Position numbers and translations under genes: made by a program. Below the pieces are notes generated by a model. That model did no database searches and was not told where the DNA came from. It saw only the letters and a list, made by a program, of their open reading frames with translations. A stretch of 64,000 nucleotides of DNA from Tolypocladium sp. Sup5 PDA-1 (lineage: Eukaryota; Ascomycota; Sordariomycetes; Hypocreales; Ophiocordycipitaceae): the NCBI GenBank assembly GCA_000750105.3, contig JPHH03000040.1, positions 124,001-188,000 of the forward strand, given 5' to 3'. Positions 46,438-56,453 of this stretch are shown here, one piece after another; within the stretch, counting starts at the first letter, position 1, and the number at the start of each line of letters is the position of its first letter.

Positions 46438-49000
46438 ATGGCCGGAACACAGATGCAGCTAGAGGATTGTACGTCGGGCATCCCCTCACTCTTCCTCTCT
46501 TTTTGCTCGTTGATATTGTTGCTGACTGGTGCTCGCAGGGCTGGACGACCTCTGCGTCCGCTTCATTATCAACCTCCCTCAGGAGGACTTGTCCTCGGTT
46601 GCCCGAATATGTTTCCAAGTCGAGGAAGCGCAGTGGTTCTACGAAGACTTCATCCGACCGCTTGATCCAACCCTCCCATCCATGTCGCTACGAACGTTTT
46701 GCCTGCGAATCTTTCAGCACTGCCCACTGTTGGCGTCCTTCTCTGTCGAGAATCACACAAAGGCATTTGAGGAGTTTCTGCAGTACAAGACGCGAGTCCC
46801 CGTCCGCGGCGCCATCATGCTCAATCAAGCAATGGACTCTGTGGTGCTCGTCAAGGGCTGGAAGAAGGGCGCTAACTGGAGTTTCCCGCGAGGCAAGATT
46901 AACAAAGACGAAGACGACTTGGACTGCGCTATTCGGGAGGTATACGAAGAAACTGGCCTGGACATCCGCGCTGCCGGCTTGGTGCCTACCGAGAAGAAGC
47001 CCAAGTACATCGAGATCGCCATGAGAGAGCAGCAGCTCCGCCTCTACGTTTTTCGCGATATCCCGATGGATACGAACTTCCAACCACGAACGAGGAAGGA
47101 GATTAGCAAGATCCAATGGTACAAGCTGTCGGAGCTCCCTGCGTTCCGCAAGAAGGGCGCTCAAAACCACAATGACTCTGGAGCCGGTTCCCACGCCAAC
47201 AAGTTTTACATGGTTGCGCCGTTCTTGGTACCTCTGAAGAAGTGGATCGCCTCGCAGAAGAAGATAGACGACAGGAGGGCTGTGAGCGGACCGTATGCTA
47301 ATGCTCACCCGCAGTTCCACCCGGAAGAGGTGGCAACCACCGAGGACGATACGTGGGCACCTGGACGTGTTGGCGCTCCTGGCTTGGTTCCTGCCATTGA
47401 GACTCTCGACGGGGCTACCCGAGAGCTTCAGCGCTTGTTGAAGATGCAGCCACCCACTCAGGGCCTCCAATCCCCCCCCTCTCATGAAGACAAAGGCAGT
47501 GCACTGCTCTCTATCCTTCAGGCCAATAGTTCTCGACCTCAGGGGGCGGCCCAGATGGCGCAAACACCTCTAGATCTCACTGCTTCAGAGCCACCGCAAC
47601 CTCGCAACCCTCACTATCACACTAATCAGAACTCTGTTCATCTGAATCCACACGCGCAGGAGCCGCCTCCCGTCTTCCATCTCGTTCCGACTCAGGCAAC
47701 ATCTTCCTGGAATCTTCCTCAGAGACACGCCAGCGGCCCTCAGACTGTTCCAAAGGGGGTTCCAGATCTTCCCCAGCAGTACTACCCGTCTAATCCACAG
47801 GCCCCCCTGGCCCATCCTCAGCCTTTGCCGCCCCAAGTACAAAGGGCCATGTTCAACAAGAGCACATTCCAGGAGGGGCCGCCGGGGGCGCACCATGCTG
47901 GGTATACCCAACACCAAGATAAACCTCAGCCAGCCCAAGGTCAAATGTTGCCACCGCAAGCGCACCCTGCACAAAAGCCCGGGTCGTTGCCGCTCAACGG
48001 GCAGTCCATGGCACTACTCAACGCTTTCAAGCGGGACACGGCCCCCTCTTCCTCTGCGCAAGCCACCAAGAATGGCCACAGCCGAGGTGCTACAGCAGAC
48101 GGCCATGTTGCTGCAAACTTGTCTCCGTATGCAAGCCATACCGCACCCCAAGGACTTCCTAATTTGTTGGACAACTCAGCTCGGCGTGTGTCACACCAGA
48201 AAAGTCCGTCGCAGCTGGCAGGCTCTGTTGTCGAAGCTCCTTCCGCCCAGCACCGGTCAGCATTACTCGGGATGTTTAAGAAGACTGGCGCCGACACAGG
48301 CATAAACCAGGCACAGGCCACCATGCAGCAGGGTCGTAATGGATCTGTGCCAGCCGACAAGGGTGCGAAGGACGAGAGGATGTTGCTCCAGCAGCTCCAA
48401 AGCCGTGGCCCCGGTAACCAAGCGCTGCCTCTGGATAAGCTATCGCTTCAACCTCCAACGGCGCAGCATGGAAGTCCCCAGGCCAACAGCAGGGAGAACG
48501 TGGCTCCGCATGCTCAACCTTCTGGCACGGCCCGTGCTGCTGCGGGCGGCCAGCCACAGACGCAGGCACAGATGCAGCCGACGCGCATCCTTCAGCGCGG
48601 CCAGAGCCTCCCTGAAGAGCAGCACATATTATCGCCAGAGTCATCGCCGTATGGGCTGCAGGCCCAACCGCTCCCTGGACAAGTGGCCAGTCCTCCGAGC
48701 ACGAACCCTGTGCCACCACATGGCGAGCCCAACCATCGACCCGAGGCCTCTCGTGCGAAGAAGCGACAGCTCTTGTCACTGTTCAGCAAGCAGCAGAGCT
48801 CGTCAGGCGGCATGGTGCAAGCAGGGACTGAGGCGCCGATGTCTCGGGTCGCCTGTATGGCGTCTGGAAGCGGTGAGCAGCCATTTGGAACCGCATCGCC
48901 GACATCGTCTCGACGGGGCACCGAGACACCAATGTCCCCAGCGGACCAAAGCTTCTTGCTGGAATATCTACAAACCGTGACGAACAATGCTGCACGTTGA
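46438..49000 (+). CDS. DCP2: mRNA-decapping enzyme subunit Dcp2
   Basis: Nudix hydrolase that removes the 5' cap of mRNA, activated by Dcp1, in P-bodies. Exons 46438..46468 and 46539..49000; 830 aa. The first intron joins MAGTQMQLED to WLDDLCVRFIINLP, the conserved opening of the all-alpha regulatory domain (about 10-95, with CFQVEEAQWFYEDFIRP). The catalytic domain (about 95-245) has VKGWKKGANWSFPRGKINK and the complete Nudix box, with the REVYEETG core (metal-binding Glu). Box B-like sequence follows (KISKIQWYKL form). The remaining 580 residues are Gln/Pro/Ser-rich with short Leu-rich motifs (SALLGMFK, QLLSLFSK, ALLNAFK), which in other fungi recruit Edc3 or Pat1. Identification secure. 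Confidence 0.96.
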
Positions 49001-49366
49001 GAGCAGGATGGTGGAGATTATCGCATGACATTATTACTGGTCTTCCAATTTATGGGATGATACAGGCGGTAGGGTTATGGCATGGCTGAAGCATTGGAAG
49101 CACATTTGTCATGAAAGGATATGTACAGGGGGTTAATGCGAGCTTGTTGAGCAATGTAGGCAGATAGTTGCATTATCGACCCATCATCTCATGGGCATGT
49201 GCGGAGCAAGAACACGGTGGTGGTTTCTACATACTCCAGTGTCGCCATAGACGATACCTCGTGACTATACAATCAATGTGCGTGCCTAGTCCAGCAATAA
49301 GGACGCCTGCAACTCCAGCCATGCGCCTCAACCGCCAGGTCCGTGACCCAGAACTGCCGTCGCGAG
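49001..49366. other. Convergent 3' region DCP2 / RRM gene
   Basis: 366 bp of presumed 3' untranslated sequence from both genes. No additional feature. Confidence 0.5.
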
Positions 49367-50915
49367 TTAGTCTTCCAACGTCAACAATTCGAACCGATTC
49401 GCCATCGGGTTCATCGGCTTGTTATTGGCTGGAGTAGGAACCATACTGCGACGCTTGGGGAGAGCCATCGTGTCAAGAGGTTGATCGCACTCGTCGAGGG
49501 CCCACTCGATACGGCTGCCTTTGTATTCCCTGCATCCATTATTAGCTAGAGACACGGAAATGGATTGGAAGTCGGGGGAAGAGGACGTACCGGCGGCTCA
49601 TCATGCACAAGCGTGCAAACACGGCGTTGTGAACCGAGTTGGTGCTGATGTAGCAACAGTCTCCAATGAACTCGACCTTGATGACGACAAGGTTATGGAT
49701 GTGCTCCAGGTCATCGCGGAGGCCTTGCTCCGTGAGGGTTGGGTTGCGGTGGCGGATTACCAGGTTTCGAGTTGCTCCGAGCCCGACCTTGTGGGCAGTG
49801 TGTCCTGGGAGGGTGAACTGGACGTTGTGCCATCTGACATCGACCTGTAAGCTTGTTAGCGTGATTTACAAAAAAGATATCTGGCTTTTTTGTTTTGTTT
49901 TTGGGGCTGCCTCACTCTCTGGTTCTTGATGTACAAGCCGTTTCGGCGAGCGTGCTCGTAGAAAGCTTGGGCGTCGACCCCGTGGAGGAAGGAGATGACT
50001 GCCGAGTTGTCCCAGGCTCTCAAATAGATTTCGATGAGCATCCCGCCGCGGACTGTAGACGTGATGTCTGCGTGGGTGATTCCATCAGTGAGATTCAGCA
50101 ACTGGATAGACCGCGTGGCTTCTCGCTCGAAGCGTGCTGGAGCTGGAGCATGGTAGGGCTCGGTAACGCCAGGCACGCGAGTGGCCTCTGTGGCGGCGTC
50201 TGAGGCATCTGGGGCCTCACCCAACGACTCAGAAGCGTCTTCCCAGGCCGACTGAGTATTCTCATCGCCATGGTAACCACTGTGACGACTAACGTTACCC
50301 GCGGCTGGTAGGATAGGCCCATGCTGGAGGCCTGCCGCTGGTTTCTCGGTTCCAGGGGCTGTACGGGCAGCGGTGTTGGGGTGCCTGGAAGCCAGCGCCC
50401 CAGTGGCAGGAGAATCGTCCTGGGCTCGTGGAGCTGGGCCAGAAGAAACCTGGCTGCTGAGGAGCTACAACGGGGTCAACAGAAGAACTCTGGGGGAATG
50501 TCTGACTTGCCAAGGGGACGAGGGTGCGTACCTGGATAGTCTCTTCCACGACTCCACCGTTGATGAGGTTCTGGCACAGATTGGCTATGGATGCGAAGAC
50601 TTTGGTCAGCAGAGCCCCATACCCCATAATATCCATTGCTGCCCACAGGAATCGGGAACTCGTGACGGGCAAGACTTACCGTACTTCTGAGCGATCTCGA
50701 TGAGGTCATCGTACTCGGGTCGGGCAATGCGAACAGCGGTCGGATCGTCTGCAAGAGAAGGAGAAAACCCAGGGACCTTGACAATCATTCAGTTAAACTC
50801 GGGGACGTGAACAACGGGCACGTTGACTTACAAACTGGTTCCTGAAACGTGATGCGTTAGTCTCTGAGCAAGGAGTCATTTTGAAAGGGGCTGGGTGTTA
50901 CCGGAGCGACGCCAT
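49367..50915 (-). CDS. RRM protein resembling fungal negative regulators of differentiation
   Basis: RNA-binding protein with two RRM-like folds, similar in form to fission-yeast Nrd1-type and related filamentous-fungal proteins (tentative). Seven exons: 50915..50902 (14 nt), 50841..50832 (10 nt), 50776..50680, 50599..50532, 50464..49916, 49844..49591, 49529..49367; 384 aa with consistent phase. The opening MASLRNQF-VPGFSPSLADDPTAVRIARPEYDDLIEIAQKY needs both tiny exons. RRM1: SIQLLNLTDGITHADITSTV...SAVISFLHGVDAQAFYEHA; RRM2: TRNLVIRHRNPTLTEQGLRDDL...CCYISTNSVHNAVFARLCMMSR and YKGSRIEWALDECD. The linker between N-terminus and RRM1 is Ser/Pro/Ala-rich. The intron before VPGF ends in AAG, less usual than CAG. 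A decayed partial copy lies about 600 bp upstream of the start. Confidence 0.82.
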
Positions 50916-51517
50916 AGCGACGGATGGATTCTGGCTACCGACAGACGGAGCGAGCGCAATGCTGGTTGAGGTGAGGAGACGGAAAGCTTCATGGACAAAC
51001 AAAACAAAGACATGGGAGCGGGAAGGCAGCAGCGCTCACGTGCGCGCGTGACCCGACAACGGCAGAGCAGCTCATTGCTTCCTGGCAGCCACAAGCTGCA
51101 GTTGGTGCCTCAGGTAGGTACGGTAGCCACCGAGACGGACCCGGAGAACAGACTGTATGTGCACTGGGCTGCGCCGCCCAGGGGCTGCAGACGTGCTATA
51201 ACTTGAGGTGTGCTGAGCATACTACCTTGCGGTAGGGGAGGTGTCTTCAAATGCATTTTGAATATAGGCATGCAATCGAGATGCTATCCCGACCATCCAA
51301 CTGCCATGTGCCCGTCTAGGATTCATGAGCAGAACACTTGCAGCTGGCGTGGGCACGCCGCCGAGAGCAGTACCATGAACTCGATAGATGTAATAGTAAC
51401 GCCTAGCAATTCAAGGCATAGTCGCGAGAGCGAGTAAGAGATGTTCTACTGGTGCTATAGTCAACTCGCTGACTGAATCTTTGGCGGAGTAAGGATTAGC
51501 CAATACTACATATCAAC

Positions 51518-51900
51518 CGCGCAAACAGCCAAACACTGGGTTGTCAACGGAGTTGCTGCTGATGTAGCAGGTGTCGTCCCTCCCTCCCTTATATAACGGT
51601 ATCCTCGCCTCCGTTTAAGTCGGCATGAGCAGCTAGGCGGCCAAACAGCTAAAACTCCATCCTTTCGGGTCGCAACGTTGATCTCGTTGGCACACTTGCT
51701 CCATGAAGACCTGTGCTCGGGATCCCCCGCTTTGTGATATGGCTCGGAGCAGAGGGATTCCATCAGTGTGAGTAACGATAGACTAGTTGCCTGGATGAAG
51801 TAGTCATGAGTTCCGGGGGACCGTATCGCCGTGATCATTGCGGAGGAAATAGACAAGGTCCTGGAGAGGATGAGAAGGATGCCTGTCATGGAGTAATCAA
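51518..51900 (-). pseudogene. Degenerate fragment related to the adjacent RRM gene
   Basis: On the minus strand, 51,518-51,580 reads DTCYISSNSVDNPVFGCLRG then stop, closely matching DCCYISTNSVHNAVFARL of the neighbouring gene's second RRM, with high DNA identity over about 60 nt. Upstream of it, near 51,760, the string CACTGATGGAATC also matches exon 5 of that gene. Between them no continuous homology is evident. It is most simply the remains of a partial duplication. Confidence 0.55.
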
Positions 51901-52640
51901 GCCCACGGCCAAAGTGAGGCCCTTGGCAGAGGGTACATACAGTAAAGCTGCCAATGAGCCTAACGGGGCCTCCTACTGGGCACTTTGCCCGTCCACGGCG
52001 GTTGAATCTATCGTCGGCGCCCTCAGAAGCTCTCGTCAGTGTAGATCAGTTCAATTGGGCCTCTTTGATTGAGGCCACGGCAGGCCACGACGGTCACTCT
52101 TGGCTACGGAAGCTAGCTCATCCGCTTCGTGTCCTCCCAAGCGCCATTCATGAATCATTACGGACTACAGCCTTGCTGTAAAACTAGATTTGGGCAACAC
52201 CGCGCGTGAGGGCCAGTCCACCAAGAGCAGTGGACGGATATCTGAGATCATTGAAGAAGACATCGCGAGCCTGGCCTGGCATCTTGGTGGCGGAGTCGTT
52301 CGGTTGCTGGGCCTGCTGGGACTTGAGGCGGATGCTAAGGAGCCAACACGAGATCACGTGGACCCGTATTCCAGAGCTCGAGAGTGCGTCGTCTGTGTTC
52401 CATGCAAGGGTTTGTTTTTCTTTTTTTATCACTGGACAGCACGGCAGCAGCAACAGCGCCACAGCAGCGCGGGGCCAGGGTTGCCCCAGCGCAGTACGAT
52501 GGCCCTACGCCCCATCAGGCCAAGCCCGCCTGACGCGCTGCGCCCACTGGACCACCGGACTCGGTGGACTCCACTCTCGTGCCGACCAGCATGGGCAGCC
52601 AGCAGACCAGGGACCAGGGGGCTGCCACCTACCTTAGGTT

Positions 52641-52670
52641 ACGAGTAGGTAGGTACGAGTACCTACTCGT
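52641..52670. repeat. Inverted repeat with 11-bp arms
   Basis: ACGAGTAGGTA (52641-52651) and its exact complement TACCTACTCGT (52660-52670), separated by 8 bp, in non-coding sequence upstream of the DUF7137 gene. Confidence 0.85.
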
Positions 52671-53236
52671 ACTGGACCAGCGGACGGCTCGGCTCTTTTA
52701 GGCGGCCTTAGGTCCTCTTCTGCCTCCATCCCTCTCCTCTCGCTCTCGATCTCTTCCCCTGGTCAACCGAAAACCACCACCACCCCTCTGCTACTTTTTC
52801 CGTCTCTCGCTTCGTGTCCCATCGCCTTCAATTGTTGCCGTTCTCGACGCTCGCTTTGTTGCACCGCTCCCACTCGCTTGTCCCAGTCGGAACGCACTCT
52901 ATTTAGACTCCGTCACCCCCGTTCCGTGTCCTCCCGCCCGTGCTTTTCTTGGCTCCAGGCAAAGGCCAGTACCGATCGAAAGGAGGCGGCGTTTCACAAC
53001 GGCCAACAACCGTCCCAACGGTCGCCGACATTCGCTTCAACCCATCCGCCGTCACTTCTCAAATCCATCCCCAGCGAGCCGACAGCGCGCCTTCCATTCC
53101 TACACTCTCGCTAAATCGTCGATAATCCTCGCCCGGCCGGCGGCCCGTCGAGTGTTTGGCCCCATCTCGTTGGGTGCTGTGTATAGTTGCCGCATCGTCC
53201 ATTGCCAGTTCTGCCTACAAGACAACCGTCGTCATC

Positions 53237-54135
53237 ATGCGTCCCGCCCAGTGCCTGATGCAGCTGGCCGTGTGCCTCTCGTCTCTTGCCCCGTTGGCTT
53301 CGGCCTCGGCATGGCCCGGCTGGCTTCCTGACATCGACGCCATCGTCGTTCGCGCGGACAGCCAATCTACAACCACTAGTATGCTCAAACGCCCTTGTTG
53401 CCCGCCGCTTCGTGCCCCCTCGGGTCCCTCGCTAACATCCACCCAGCAGCTACACAGGATCCCGCGAGCGCCACGGACAGTGCCTCGGGCAAAGCAGGAC
53501 CCAAGACGTCGGTCGATCTGAACACGGCCGAACCCTCAGGGACGGGCACGGCTACCGGCACCAACACCAAAAAGGGCACCAGCAAGCCAACCCATACCGA
53601 GTTCGCTCCCGACTCGCCCACCGGCGGCGTCCAAATCTTGACTCCAGCCACCAACGTCGAGCCCACGGTCCTCTACAAGATCAAGGATTACGTCACCTTG
53701 GGCTGGAACTACACCTCGCTGCAGGGCACGCCTACAGCCATCGACGTCCTCGTCAGCTGCTCTTCCGCGTCCGCAACCTGGACCCTTACTCAGAACATGA
53801 CCTTTGCCACGTCGGTCAACTACGTTTGGGACACCAAGAAGCAGGCCAACAACCCTGAGTCTCCTCTCCTGACCGAGATGTACACCCTCATCGTCAAGGA
53901 CTCGGACTCGGCCATCACCGCAGCCCCCGAACCTGGCTACCTCGGCGTATACTCGGGCTTCAAATTTGGCCTCTACACGCCGCAGCCTTACACGCCGTAC
54001 CCCGACTGGACATGTCCGGGATGCAGCGATGCCTCGTCCCTTTTCAGCCACCAGGCCCTTGGTCTTGCTGTGACCATGAGCGCCGTGACGTTCTTTAGCT
54101 TCACGTGGTTCGTCGCCGGTCTTGGGCTGCATTAA
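53237..54135 (+). CDS. DUF7137 family secreted/membrane-anchored protein
   Basis: Cell-surface protein of unknown function. Exons 53237..53378 and 53447..54135; 276 aa. The N-terminus is a signal peptide (MRPAQCLMQLAVCLSSLAPL, cleavage near ASAWP). A Ser/Thr-rich stretch follows (SATDSASGKAG, TGTATGTNTKKGTSKPT), then a conserved beta-rich domain (GGVQILTPATNVEPTVLYKIKDYVTLGWNYTSL ... YTLIVKDSDS ... FGLYTPQPYTPYPDWTCPGC). A C-terminal hydrophobic helix (LGLAVTMSAVTFFSFTWFVAGLGLH) could be a transmembrane or GPI-type signal. The acceptor is a CAGCAG pair, so a one-residue alternative (start 53450) is possible. Confidence 0.86.
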
Positions 54136-54574
54136 CCGGCCAGGCCAGCACTGAGTTTTAATCGTTTGCGGTCTGCGGCCGTTTTGGATGTCGTTTACCG
54201 CCGGAAGCAAGGTGAAATGCTGGAGTAATAGTCGTGGGTCATACACGGAGGCGTTATTCCAGTGGGACTGGACTCTTTTTGGCCGTAGCATTGGCGGTTG
54301 CTAGAGAGGAAATGCTCTGGACTATTTGTGTCTTTTTTTTTTGTTTTTGGGATGGAGGTGTTTGTATGGCCTGGGCGTTGGAAACTTCAAATAGTATAAG
54401 CTCTTCTAATGATCTCTACGCATTGATGCTTCTTCATCTCTACCCATTTCGCAGGGCTTCATCGGCTGTGCTATCCTATCCTACACTTGTACGCTACGCT
54501 CGTCGACAAGAAAACCAGTCTGCCCCTGAGACTGAGACGACGTCTCGTTTTGCCTTTAGGTTTCCCCAGCATCT
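54136..54574. other. Convergent 3' region DUF7137 gene / CDK11
   Basis: 439 bp of presumed 3' untranslated sequence with a T-run near 54,335. No further feature. Confidence 0.5.
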
Positions 54575-55938
54575 CTACACCATGCGCAGCGTGAATCCCG
54601 CCCCCCTCTCCTCCCTGTCGCGACCCTGGAAGATGCTGCTGAGGTCGACGTCGCCAAGGGCCACGGCCGTGCCTCTAGCCGGTGCATGGGGCTCAGGACG
54701 CTTCCTACGCTCCTGGCCAGCCTTACTAGGGAATGTCGGGAACAGACCCTCGGGCTTGGGCTTGGGGTCCTGGCGGAAGTACTCGTGCTGGAGCATCGCC
54801 CTGGCCGTGGGCCGGCGGGCCGGGTCCAAGGCGAGGAGGTCGTTGAGGAGGCCGGCGCCGGCCTTGGTCATGCCGGGGAAGCGGGCCCGGATGACGGAGC
54901 CCGTGGTGAGGGCCGTCTTGGGCAGCTTGAGGCTGCGGGCGTTGGGCAGGCGGCGGAAGCCGGGCCAGGACTCGTCGGTGGGTACGCCGCAGAGCTCGAA
55001 GACCTTGGACGTCTGATCCACCTCGTTGCTTCCCTGCAGCAACGGCTCACGTGTCATCAGCTCGCCAAAGATGCAGCCCACGCTCCACATGTCGACGGCG
55101 GCGCCGTAGTCGCGCGTGCCGAGGAGCAGCTCGGGCGCGCGGTACCACAGCGTGACGATGAGCTGGGTGAGCTTTGGGGGTGGCGGGTCGCCGACGTAGC
55201 GCGCCATGCCAAAGTCGGCAATCTTGAGCTGGCCGCGGTTGTTGAGGAGGAGGTTGGACGTCTTGAGGTCGCGGTGGAGGATCCAGTTGTCGTGGAGGTA
55301 GGCGACGCCCGCGGTGAGCTGCAGGAGGAGGCGCTTGATCTCGGAGGCGAGGAAGGGCTCGGGCATGTCGTCGAGGATGCCCTTGAGGTCGTGCTCGACA
55401 AATTCGAGGACGAGGAAGACGGAGCTGGGAGGAGAGGACGTCGTTAGAATAAATTGAACGTTTAATTCGAGAGAGAGAGAAAAAAAAAAGGGGGGGGGGG
55501 GGGGTGGTGGTGGCAGAGCTCACTTGTCCAGCTTCGAGAGGTCGTCCCCAACGACGATCTCCTCCAGTCCGACGATGTTCGGGTGGTTGCAGTCCTTGAG
55601 AATCTGTATCTCGCGGAGACCCGTCACGGGCAAGCCGCTCCTATCTTGCGGCTCGAGCTTCAACCGCTTCAGCGCCACCACCTTGCCCGTTGCCTTTTCC
55701 GTCCCGCGGGCGACCCAGCCGTACGTGCCCTCCTCGATGTCGTTAAGCTTGTCGTAGTTTTCCACGCTGCGCGTCGCGCCCCAGCTGCCCGTCTCGAACC
55801 GCAGCAGCTTGGCGGGGGCTCTGCTGGCGTCCGCTGCGTCTGGCTCGGGGGTGAGTTTGCGTCGCTTCGAGGGTCTGCCGCCGCCGCCACCGCCGCTGTC
55901 GGATTCGTCTCTACCTTGTGAGACTGCGAGGGCCGCCG

Positions 55939-55970
<32 letters not shown>

Positions 55971-56089
55971 AGCTGGCGCGCCTTTTCCCCCTTTTTGCGC
56001 CGCTTGTCTTCCTTTTCCTGCTTGAGCTTCGCCTCCAGCTCGGCGTCCTCCTCGGTGTCGGCCCATCGCGACTTGCCCGCGCTGGCCAT
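54575..56089 (-). CDS. Cyclin-dependent kinase, CDK11/PITSLRE type
   Basis: Nuclear CDK of the CDK11 group, linked to transcription and splicing with L-type cyclins. Exons 56089..55524 and 55424..54575; 471 aa. N-terminus: acidic/basic coiled coil and a poly-Q run, then KLNDIEEGTYGWVARG (Gly-rich loop), ALKRLKLE (catalytic Lys) and PVTGLREIQIL, the PSTAIRE-equivalent helix (PITSLRE in animals). HRDLKTSNLLLN, DFGMARYVGDP, VTLWYRAPELLLG and the CDK insert region are intact. The intron (99 nt) falls after LDN and contains long A and G homopolymers. The start at 56089 (MASAGKSRWADTEEDAEL) is preferred over the in-frame upstream ATG because it matches the usual N-terminus. Confidence 0.9.
55480..55504. 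repeat. Homopolymer run A10-G15 in CDK11 intron
   Basis: On the + strand about ten A followed by about fifteen G, preceded by GA repeats; on the transcript it is a C-then-T tract just after the donor. Confidence 0.85.
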
Positions 56090-56453
56090 GGCGGGCGACG
56101 AGGGCTCGCGGCCTGCGATGCGCGTCGTAGTCTCTCCCTTCCCCTGGTGCCGGGGCAGGGCTGGAGGTGTGCCAATCGGTGTAGTGTGCACCCTGAGTAG
56201 GCGCGCAGGGGCAGGTTTCGGCAGCGCAGGGACGTTTGGTTGTTTGTTTGGGAGCGGGATGAGAGGCTCAGAAGAGAGCAGCGTGGGGTTTGGGGAAGAA
56301 GAGGCAGAGCTGTGCCGTATCTTATCGCGTGGTGGCTCCAAAAAAGCGCAGCACAAGTGACGTCCTCCAACCTGGAATAATGCGACCTGGAGGGCATTCA
56401 TTTAATCACATGAAAATAGCTGGGCGCTCATAAATGCCAGCCATCGAGGCACA
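56090..56453. promoter_or_regulatory. Bidirectional promoter CDK11 / NDUFAF7
   Basis: 364 bp between divergent starts. It contains a CCAAT box at 56172-56176. No TATA element is evident. Confidence 0.5.

Larger units (their letters stand above)
50916..53236. promoter_or_regulatory. Long divergent region RRM gene / DUF7137 gene
   Basis: 2.3 kb. It holds the degenerate RRM-gene fragment (about 51,518-51,580), a TTACGGACTAC motif (52159), an 11-bp-arm inverted repeat (52641-52670) and a long C/T-rich leader before 53,237. No intact gene is recognised. Confidence 0.5.

Noticed and set aside
46688..47563. 291-aa minus-strand open frame inside DCP2
   Set aside because: Overlaps the Nudix domain of DCP2 on the other strand and has no recognisable motif of its own.
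54686..55447. 253-aa plus-strand open frame over CDK11
   Set aside because: Antisense to intact kinase motifs HRDLK, DFG and WYRAPE.
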